Positions 56,319 through 64,000 of a stretch of 64,000 nt of DNA are shown one piece after another (position 1 is the stretch's first letter; each line of letters begins with the position of its first letter). The stretch covers positions 1-64,000 of the forward strand of contig JADNRX010000197.1 in NCBI GenBank assembly GCA_015501595.1. Direction: 5' to 3'. Under the pieces are notes generated by a model. That model was not told the DNA's origin, ran no database searches, and saw nothing but the letters and a program-made list of their open reading frames with translations. Made by a program: the position numbers and the translations under genes. This stretch comes from Hymenopellis radicata (taxonomy: Eukaryota; Basidiomycota; Agaricomycetes; Agaricales; Physalacriaceae).

Positions 56319-58630
56319 CACTTTGCAGGGGGCAAATAAAAGCAACTGCTAAATAGATAACTAAATATATAGATAAATTTATGATTTATCAAATAAATTA
56401 TATTCTAATAAATTATATATTTTTTCTTTGCTAAATTAAGTGCATCAAACTTGTATTTCCTACTTGAACATAATGATATTTATATTCATCAAAAATATAT
56501 TTTGTATATTTTAAATATAAATTTTTGAAAATATAAAAACTCTAAACTGTAAGTAGTCAAAAATCTGGTCAATTTTTAGATTTAGACTTAAATTTTGTAT
56601 ATTGTAATAATTCCCTTTATGATCTAATAAAGAGATAACTAAATTTTGTCTTTGACCTTAGTTAAATAAAAAATTTAGCGCTAAAAAATATAAATGGGCG
56701 CTCAGAGGGTGCTCAGAGGGCACTTAGAGGGTGCTCAGAGGGCACTTAAAAGGTGCTCAGAGGGTACTCAGAGGACACTTAAAGGGTACTCAAGGGACAC
56801 TCAGAGAGTATACTGAGGGCACTGTGAGGGCCTGGGTCAGTCAAGTCGCACTGATGACATATATGCTGCCTATATCATGCTCCAACCGCCCCCATGGAGA
56901 ACATCAAGATTGCTGCCCAGCTGGCGGTATTGCAAGAACCTGTGCTCCCGGTCCGAACAGTTAAAAGTTGAGATATTGCTGCCACCCCCACCAAGCGGCC
57001 ACAGAGATGCGAAACAGCTTTCTCGAGCCCCGATAGCAAGCGACATCTGGAATGTTCCCGCCAAACGGCGGACTCTTATCCAAACATCGTCCTACGGTCC
57101 TTGGCATTCGACTTGAAGGGACTCAAAACACACTGAATAAATTGTCTCGGCCACCATCCCAGCGATCACACCGCATCCTCAAAAAGGGAGCAGTAACCTT
57201 CGCTGCTGTGCTCGTAGCTGAGCGAAGGCCTCCTAACTGCCAAAATCTTGGGACACTGGGTTGGGCTTTACCACATGTTCTCTGTATAGTTGTCTTGATG
57301 GTTCACTACTACTGTACCGTTTTGACTGCATGTTCGCATAACGCGTAACGTGCGGTCGAAAACCTAACTTAGGATAAAGCATAACGCATCACAGACCTTA
57401 TTTTCAGGGTCTGTAAGGCTTAAAAAGGAAATTTTCGCTCCCGCGGGAGCATCCAAATATGGTAATTCCGGGTGTTGTGCCTGGTTACGAACTTACGGTC
57501 GAAACGGTACAGTATATCCTCAGCCTTACATTTCGAGTAGGGCGGTTGTGAAGAGACCGACGGAGCTGAGACCAGGTTACCAACACCCCTGCTCAAATAA
57601 ATAAACAAACCGCCTTACGCAGGGCATATACATGTGTGAGTCGTACAGCACATTGCAGAAGGGCTTGATTCCAAATGCGAAACGCGAAATTGCACAGCCA
57701 GGTGAGCAAATTTGTGGGGGAGGGATTATCGATTAGCGCTGGATCAACGGTTTCAAGCAGCATAGTTCGAGCGACGTTTGCGACTTGGAACAGCCTGAGT
57801 GACTTCGACAAGCGCTCTATTTTGTTCGATTTCCCAAGTCGTTCATTCATAGGCGAAGGATACACATCCACTCTCATCTCAAAACGAGGCGGTGGGGGAA
57901 AACACCTTTGACAGAGCGCCGATACCATCCTTTTCTGGCTTCTCGATGGAGTCGACGGGAGTACCGATTGAATGGATATGCCGGAGAGGAAGCGGTATAG
58001 GAGGTATGGGTATATATGTGTGGATATGATGAAATGATCATTGCTTTTGAGAGGTTTTATGTCGAGAACACAGATTGGTTCGGGACAGAATATAATGAGG
58101 AGGGTCAATCAAGGCCCACATAGCACCCTCACAGTGCCCTTAGTATGTCCTTTAAGTGCCCTTAGTACATCCTTTGAGTGCCCTCTGAGTGCTCTCTGAG
58201 TGCCCTTTAAGTGCCCTCTGGGCATCCTCTGAGCACCTTTTGAGCACCCATTTATTTTTTCTAGCGCTAAATTTATTATTTCACAGAGGTCAAAGGCAAA
58301 ATTTAGTTATCTCTTTATCAGATCATAAAGGGAATTATTACAATATACGAAATTTAAGTCTAAATCTAAAAATTGACCAGAGATTTTTGGCTACTTACAG
58401 TTTAGAGTTTTTATATTTTCTGAAATTTGTATTTAAAATATACAAAAAATATTTTGTGGGCTAAAATTTCGATGAATATAAATATTATTATATTCAAGTA
58501 GGAAATACAAGTTTGATGCACTTAATTTAGCAAAGGAAAAATATAGCATTTATTAGAATGTAATTTATTTCATAAATTATATATTTAGCTATCTATTTAG
58601 CAGTTGCTTTTATTTGCCCCCTGCAAAGTG
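56319..58630. mobile_element. PIF/Harbinger-like element with TIRs of about 520 bp
   Basis: Ends CACTTTGCAGGGGGCAAATA and the inverse, continuing as long A/T-rich inverted repeats to about 56830 and from about 58110. TAA is found directly outside both ends (56316-56318 and 58631-58633), the 3-bp target duplication of PIF/Harbinger elements. The inner end of each TIR is a tandem array of about 10-20 bp units of the type gggtgctcagagggcactta. No transposase is visible inside; the middle holds anonymous frames and a family 1 MITE. The superfamily assignment rests on the TSD only. Confidence 0.7.
57312..57512. mobile_element. TA-flanked MITE, family 1, nested in the long-TIR element
   Basis: Ends CTGTACCGTTTTGACTGCAT and the inverse of ttacggtcgaaacggtacag, TA-flanked; internal ataacgcgtaacg and ataacgcatcac. 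Confidence 0.82.
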
Positions 58631-58694
58631 TAATCAACCAATTATTCACTGCCAAAGCCCGCCTTCCACACTCAAAATATTTTAGCGTGGGCTA

Positions 58695-58949
58695 CTGTAT
58701 AATTTCGACCTTATCTTCATGGGGTGTGATGAGTTATGCATCATCTTCACTAGACTACATCTTCATTTAGGGTCTGATTTCCTTATATGGGCAGGCGGGA
58801 GCGGCGGCAATAGCTGCCGCGCCAAAAAATTTCTATTTTGGGCCTTACCTCAGTCCAAATTTTGGCCGTTATGCGTTATAAGTAACCCAGATCTTCATTT
58901 CACAGGTACTCGTGACGCGTTATGTGAAGATAAGATAGTAATTATACAG
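58695..58949. mobile_element. MITE, family 1 subgroup b
   Basis: Ends ctgtataatttcgaccttat and the inverse of taagatagtaattatacag with TA on both sides. Same interior as 51596-51850, inverted. Confidence 0.78.
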
Positions 58950-60543
58950 TATAGGCAGGCAAACAGGAGCATGAAGAGCTCAGAAAAAATTCTTAAATGA
59001 GGTTTAATCTGTTTCTTTCGACTTTCTTAACTTACAGATTTTTCAGTGCTATCCCTAGCTCGCTATCGCAGCAATCGTTTCGGTCCAATGAAAAATCCTA
59101 TTTTGGAGTACTCAGCGTGTGGAACGGCGGGAGCAAAGCAGCCCGAGTTAATCAGAATATTGTCGCAGGGGGTCATTCTTCAAGACGTCACAAACCTCAA
59201 GGTCACCACTGAAAGAGACGAGGTAATATTGAATAGGTCCAATTAAAGTCCAAAGAAGTCCAATAAACTGTGAATATCTGATCGGCATCAGGAGGGCAGC
59301 ATTCGGGACGTCGGGCTTCTGAGGCCTCAAAAATATCTTATAAATTTATATTTTAATATACTCTACAACTGTATAAATGTACGGGCTGCTAACTATAGGT
59401 AGTGAGTTTAAGTCTCATTAAAGTCTAATGAACTGAATGCTTCAGGTAGTTGCGTTAGCTGGTGTCTGCATCTGAACGTCCACATCTACAATTCTCCCCA
59501 CCTCGGATGCCCTGTGCCGCTGTTCTTTGCTATAGGATACATGGCCTTGTTTAGTATTGAAAGTAAATGCATTGAAGTCATTCTGGCAGCTATGAATGCC
59601 CGACGTTGCCAGTGTCGTGCCCGATTACATCTAGTGTTAGCACCCACTACCTTCTCCCACTTTGACATGACATCTCCAGCTGCCTACGATTGTCCTTTGC
59701 CTACTTCCACCAGCCTAATTCCACACTGCAGCGCCGTTGTCAACATTCACAACGAGGAGGCTGTCCCAATCGGGCAACCCATCTTTTCCTCTCACCACGA
59801 CAATCAACCCCGCCCATCCCATTTCACGCTCTCATGACTTTCGATTCCTGTGCTATTGTTGCAGGATGCTCCTCACTGATGCTGACTGGACCGCGAGCAG
59901 AGGCGGAATGAAACCAATGTCCTGCTGGAGACCGTCGTCATCTTCATCTACCGGCGACAACGACATCGCAAGGTGCGTTGTCGCTCCTTCTTTGCCCCGT
60001 TCCTAATTTTTTTAGCCCCCAGTAAATACTCTCGACACGACGCCAATGCCTTTTCTCAGCGTAAGCCCTGGTTGGCAGGCAGCCCTCTCTATTTTAATAT
60101 GTGCCACGGAAAATCTCAACCCACGTCTGAAGCAGCGCGCAGTGACGAATTAAACGACAGAGGACTCGCTAACAGATGAAATGATGGCGACATAGTAGAC
60201 TGGGTCGAGACATGCTTGGGTGGCATTTCACACCATATGTCGTCTGCTGGCGACGATGCTTACCTTGGTGTGCTCTTTTGTCTGTTTTTCCTGCTCAAAA
60301 ATGATCCACCCCCGCAGGCAGTCAGAATCCAAATGACCCCCGCGCTGCACACCAGCTACGACACTGTGTTCATTACCGACAATTAGTTCTGTCGAGGTCG
60401 TCTTCCTGGGCCGAAAGCCTCAATGCAGCGTTGTTCGTCGAGATTTAGCGCTGACGACACAGACCACGCAGATACTGTTCCCTCGAGCGCTCAGATCAGA
60501 CGACGACAAGACGCGTATTACGAATCCTCCAGTGTTTTCATTT

Positions 60544-60595
60544 GTCCCCCTCACTAGTTAGGTACCTCAGGAGGTTCGAATTCTCCGAGGGGGAC
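60544..60595. repeat. Hairpin with 9-bp outer stem
   Basis: GTCCCCCTC and its inverse GAGGGGGAC enclose a small inner stem-loop with ggttcgaa in the loop. It superficially resembles a tRNA acceptor/T-arm minihelix but is far too short for a tRNA. Confidence 0.5.
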
Positions 60596-60611
60596 ACCCT
60601 CTGCACTAAGG

Positions 60612-60657
60612 ACAACTAGTTATTCCGCTCTATCCACAGGGCGGAATAACTAGTTGT
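60612..60657. repeat. Perfect 17-bp inverted repeat
   Basis: ACAACTAGTTATTCCGC and its inverse, separated by 12 bases; a third, partial copy of the arm (acaattagttattcc) follows near 60681. This could be the end of a small palindromic element. Confidence 0.6.
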
Positions 60658-61271
60658 TAGCTCTATCTTAGAAGGGGGTAACAATTAGTTATTCCCTACC
60701 CTCCTCGCCAGTACGGGGGGTGTGCGGCCATACCAGCAGGTGCTCTGCATGACGGCGAGCCACGGCAGCATCACAGGGGACCCTGGAATGCTATTACTAG
60801 GTCCAGGGGATGCTGCCGAGCGTGGCGCACTTCGGGTAACTGGCCTCATAGCCGGTATTCGGACCCGGTACCCGGTCAACCAGGCAGTGCCGCCATACCC
60901 GCATCCCGCCGCGCCATTCCCGCCCTCATTTTGCGTTGCCAAAACCTCTGTAATTGACTTCTCATCCTTCTGGTACCCTTTTCGGGGTAAAATCGACATC
61001 ATGGTTGGAATTTCCAATCAGGAAATTCTCCCGCCTACCCTCACGTCCCCGCCGCCCGCCTCGCCGTCTACTGGCTCTAGCTCGGTTAATTACTAAACCA
61101 TTTTCGGAAGTTATCTCTTACACTGCAGTAAATCCGCAACAACTCACGCCACACATTCATTCAATATGATTCTCGATGCATGTGATCGATTCAGGGACTT
61201 ACAAATGACAGCGAAATGATAGCGAAATGATAGCGAGATGGTAGCGGTATGTAAAGTAGATGTCTAATATA

Positions 61272-61420
61272 CTGTACTATTACGACCAGATGTTCACGTC
61301 ACATGTCACAGGAGGTCCTTATCTCTTAACCGGACACCGAAAAACGCCTCCGATCACTTATCGGGCATGGGAAGGTCAAAAAAATTAAATTTTTGTGAAC
61401 ATATAGTCGTAATAGTATAG
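61272..61420. mobile_element. Small TA-flanked MITE
   Basis: Ends CTGTACTATTACGACCAGAT and the inverse of atatagtcgtaatagtatag, with TA outside, plus inner gttcac/gtgaac inverted motifs. 149 bp. Its ends resemble the 15595-21908 element (CTGTACTATTACG). Confidence 0.8.
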
Positions 61421-61835
61421 TATATAAGAAGGCCCTGTAGGGTATCGTACGGAACGATAGCCTACGCGAGGGCGTTCTTCCCGGGTGCGTCTGAGCGGAA
61501 CTGAGGTGTACGTGTTCGCGTACAGAAACAAGAAGAAGAAAAAGTAAAGCCGGTATAGGTCCGGAACCTGTAGCGGTGTTAGTTGCTTTAAAGAGCTCAG
61601 AGGATCTACCAGTTATCGTTACTCGGCGTTGACTAACGTCGAGAACGAAGATGATGGTAAAAAGGTAAATTCTACAGCACGTTGTACGTGCATGTAAGTA
61701 CATGAGGTATCGTAATACTCGTGAGTCATCGTAACCGAAAGAGGAAAATCGTAATCTAATCGTAACAGTAAAAGTAACCACGCGCGGAGTGAATCGCAAG
61801 TACCTAACCCTCGTATAACATCTTACAATGTCCCC
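61421..61835. other. Downstream flank of the 61836 ORF
   Basis: No gene is supported. It is probably 3' sequence of the minus-strand frame that follows. Confidence 0.35.
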
Positions 61836-63878
61836 CTACTTGTGGGTCAATCCCGCGAACCGTTCAGGAATTAAAATGTCCTTGATCTTGCTGCCATTCC
61901 ATTCGTGAGGGAAAGCCGCCTTCACCATTCGTTCTCCGTATCGCAAATCCTTCTCCGTGGGTACGTATTCCATCTGGTAGTCCTCACGCATGGCTAGACT
62001 TCGTAAAAATCTTCGCCATTCGTTGTGTGACTTCGGTTCCCATTCCCGTTTCTCGATCAGCTCGGAAATGTGATTCATCACCTTGTCGCAAGTACGGTTC
62101 CAAATCTTCGACTTGTAGAACCAGGCTTCTTCGAGGAGTGGCGTTGTCGGGTACAGGCTCTTGGTTTCCTTGTCTTTGTTGACTTCGACTAGGCCCACGA
62201 TCATGTTCTTCTCGCTCTGCGTGATTTTCTCGCGAATCGTTTGCGTGCCCCTGTCGATTTCCCGAGAGTTGCTAACGCCGAGTACGTGGTGAGTAAGTAC
62301 CGGGGAAGGGCCCTGAAGATTGCGTTCCCAGTAGCCAAAGCCCATCCATCTTGCCATGATCCACGCATAGAGACCTCCTTCGGCGACGACGGCTTGCATG
62401 TGTGGACGTTCCCCGATGTCCGCGAGGGTTTGCAACCAGTTCGTCAGGAAGTCTTCGCCGCCGTTACCGTACTCCAACCGTCGCTCTTGAAATCCTTCTC
62501 TGAAATTGTTGCCTGCTAGAAGTCGCGTCTTTCTGTCGACTGGCGCGCTTCGAGTCATATGTTTGTCCAGGAAGGGACGATCCCATGACAAGGCGAAGGG
62601 AAGGTTATGACGGTACGCCATAATTAGCAGCGAGGCAATCGTGTGAGTAGCCGGCCAGACGTTGGCCCAGATTTTCAAGACGACTAGGGTTCCGGCCGGA
62701 ACGTGTAGAGTCGCGGATTTGAGCCAATCCTGATTCCACATGTCCGCGTCCGAGCAAGCGTTGATGAGGGTTGGAGATTGAGGAGTACAAAATGCTAGCC
62801 AGTTCATGCAAAGATTTTTGAATGACGGGTCGGAAGCGAAGACCTTGTCATCCCTTCCTGGTAGGCTTGGCTTATCCATGACGCGTACTACGAAGTCAGG
62901 GCGGATTCCGCCTAAGTAGGGCGGAGCCTCGGCAATGGGGTCGTCCATCCAGCTTGGTCTGTCTGTAGACGTTCCCATTGGAACCTTTCGTGCCTTTTTC
63001 GGGGATGGAGCTATAAAGTCCACGTCCGAGCTTGCATCCGAATCGGAACCTCTGGACTGCGACACCTGGATTGGGTCGGGCTTTTTGGCTTGAGAAGATT
63101 TCGAACGAGAAGAAGGCCGAGATCGCTTCGAACCTCGAGACTGATGAGGTTTCTCCGACGGGTCGACTTCTTTCCCTTTGTCCTGGGATGAGGGCCCTTC
63201 TTGTTTGTCGGATCCTGTATCTGCCTTCAAGTTCATGCGCTCCGCGAGGCTAGGAACTTTGACTTCCTCGACATCTGGAATTGCTTGGTCCTCGTTGTCT
63301 GGTTCTTCCCAAGCGTAGTGCATCTCGTTGTCTTCTTGAGAGGTCTTGGGAGGTAGAGGAGCGCCCGCGGTCAGGTATCCGAGGTTTTCCCAATCGATTA
63401 TAGCTTCTACGGCGGAGTCAATGAAAATTTCCCCGTTGTCGTCTGTGTAATAGAAACATGCTGGATAAGGGAATTCGGAGTCATAGAGTGCGACGCTGGG
63501 ACTGGTTTCGTTGCCCGACAATGGGCTGAAGAATTGGCCTTCTCGAGGTCCAAACTCGTATCTGGCTAGCTCGAAAGTGTTGTAGGTGAATTCTCCGCTA
63601 CCGTTACGGATCAGCTTGTTCATCCAGTTGTCGCGCAGGGCGAGGTCGGACTTGTCGTTGACGGGATGGTATACGTATTGGTCGAACGGCCAAAATACTA
63701 CGCGCCGTCCCCCATCCTTCCACGTCTTGTCGTGGTTGTACAGCTTCTTGATGATCTTTTGAAAATCTCCATCACCGGTGATTTCGCGCAGCCGCCAGCC
63801 CTGCCTTTGCTGGAGGAAAAGCTTGTCGGTGTCCTTGACATATACCCCGCCTTTCTTTCCGGGCCAAGGGGTAGTCAT
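61836..63878 (-). CDS. Intronless 680-residue protein, unrecognised, possibly element-encoded
   Basis: A single uninterrupted frame from 63878 (MTTPWPGKKGGVYVKDTDKL) to the stop at 61836. Residues 1-170 form an ordered, aromatic-rich block (DQYVYHPVND, PYPACFYYTDDNGEIFIDSA). Residues about 200-310 are charged and Ser-rich with a nuclear-localisation-like run (GSKRSRPSSRSKSSQAKKPD). Residues about 325-680 form a second ordered block with NLCMNWLAFCTPQSP, LVVLKIWANVWPATHTIASL and EWNGSKIKDILIPERF. No zinc finger, protease, reverse transcriptase or integrase motif is visible. Lack of introns in an intron-rich genome, and its place at the edge of a repeat region, suggest a transposon ORF or a retrogene. 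The window ends 122 bp upstream, so any partner ORF is out of view. Confidence 0.55.
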   Translation of the reverse strand: MTTPWPGKKGGVYVKDTDKLFLQQRQGWRLREITGDGDFQKIIKKLYNHDKTWKDGGRRVVFWPFDQYVYHPVNDKSDLALRDNWMNKLIRNGSGEFTYNTFELARYEFGPREGQFFSPLSGNETSPSVALYDSEFPYPACFYYTDDNGEIFIDSAVEAIIDWENLGYLTAGAPLPPKTSQEDNEMHYAWEEPDNEDQAIPDVEEVKVPSLAERMNLKADTGSDKQEGPSSQDKGKEVDPSEKPHQSRGSKRSRPSSRSKSSQAKKPDPIQVSQSRGSDSDASSDVDFIAPSPKKARKVPMGTSTDRPSWMDDPIAEAPPYLGGIRPDFVVRVMDKPSLPGRDDKVFASDPSFKNLCMNWLAFCTPQSPTLINACSDADMWNQDWLKSATLHVPAGTLVVLKIWANVWPATHTIASLLIMAYRHNLPFALSWDRPFLDKHMTRSAPVDRKTRLLAGNNFREGFQERRLEYGNGGEDFLTNWLQTLADIGERPHMQAVVAEGGLYAWIMARWMGFGYWERNLQGPSPVLTHHVLGVSNSREIDRGTQTIREKITQSEKNMIVGLVEVNKDKETKSLYPTTPLLEEAWFYKSKIWNRTCDKVMNHISELIEKREWEPKSHNEWRRFLRSLAMREDYQMEYVPTEKDLRYGERMVKAAFPHEWNGSKIKDILIPERFAGLTHK

Positions 63879-64000
63879 GTCAGGTTGAAAATACTGACTG
63901 GATTCGGAGAGGAAGCGTTGCTGTTGAGGGGAGATCGAGAGTTCGGAAATAAGAGGAGTTCGATTCAGATTACGACAAGCGGTATGGTACGCGGTGATAG
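63879..64000. other. Upstream flank of the last ORF
   Basis: Too short to judge; no stop-free continuation of the same frame with an earlier ATG is apparent. Confidence 0.3.

Larger units (their letters stand above)
58952..61271. other. No supported gene; unassigned repeat-like DNA
   Basis: Short frames on both strands give no recognisable domain. Two hairpins lie near 60.6 kb and are listed separately. The stretch 59.5-60.5 kb looks like decayed coding or repeat DNA but could not be assigned. Confidence 0.35.

Noticed and set aside
57593..58108. 171-codon minus-strand frame inside the long-TIR element
   Set aside because: No domain recognised and no sign of splicing; it could be chance or captured sequence.
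59860..59990. Frame with DADWTASRGG resembling the Copia RNase H signature
   Set aside because: The match is limited to a few residues, with no flanking reverse transcriptase or continued RNase H similarity.
60544..60595. tRNA-like acceptor plus T-arm (ggttcgaa loop)
   Set aside because: Only 52 bases between the stem ends; there is no D-arm or anticodon arm, so it is not a tRNA gene.

Overview
The window is nuclear DNA of a mushroom-forming basidiomycete (Agaricomycetes), inferred from gene content and gene structure. Genes are split by many short introns of about 45-60 bases with GT..AG ends. There are several fast-evolving F-box-like genes, HeLo/MLKL-type four-helix-bundle genes, intron-rich hAT transposons and dense nests of short TIR elements. 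No rRNA, convincing tRNA, CRISPR array or prokaryotic-style operon was seen. All readings were made by eye; no search was run.

Left part (1-11 kb): an F-box-like gene (226-1764, +), an apparently intact MLKL-N-terminal-like gene (M1, 2789-4523, -), a chimeric scrap (4609-5175) joining a copied piece of a proline-rich gene to the start of another gene family, a broken second MLKL-like copy (M2, 5343-9035, -) split by about 1.8 kb of foreign sequence, and the parent proline-rich gene with a PP1-docking-like motif (9663-10935, -). Region 11.4-22.3 kb is transposon territory: a short TIR element, a 3.3-kb long-TIR element with an 8-bp target duplication (12040-15310), and a TIR element (15595-21908) that carries a mitochondrial-carrier gene fragment. 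That element was later hit by a 121-bp element and by an intact hAT transposon (15850-20321) whose 14 exons encode an unbroken 1035-residue transposase.

Centre (22.7-46 kb): a large inverted duplication. The left arm reads N1 (+), M4 (+), N2 (+), N3 (+), DynA (-). The right arm reads DynB (+), M3 (-), N4 (-). Between the arms lie a decayed Bud6/AIP3 fragment and two tandem F-box-like genes. DynA and DynB are the most striking genes in the window: complete dynamin-type GTPases (G domain, stalk, GED) followed by a C-terminal MIF4G-like domain of the kind found in eIF4G. The M genes encode a standalone MLKL/HeLo-like helical bundle, a fold used in fungal and animal regulated cell death. The N genes encode an unrecognised protein with a mitochondrial-presequence-like N terminus. 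Co-duplication of these three gene types suggests, but does not prove, an innate-immunity or allorecognition-type island.

Right part (47-64 kb): a conserved-looking 651-residue protein of unknown function (47067-49068, +), then about 12 kb of nested DNA transposons. These are TA-flanked MITEs, 8-bp-TSD hAT-type elements nested three deep, and a 2.3-kb TAA-flanked element with TIRs of about 520 bp. The window ends in a long intronless unrecognised ORF (61836-63878, -).
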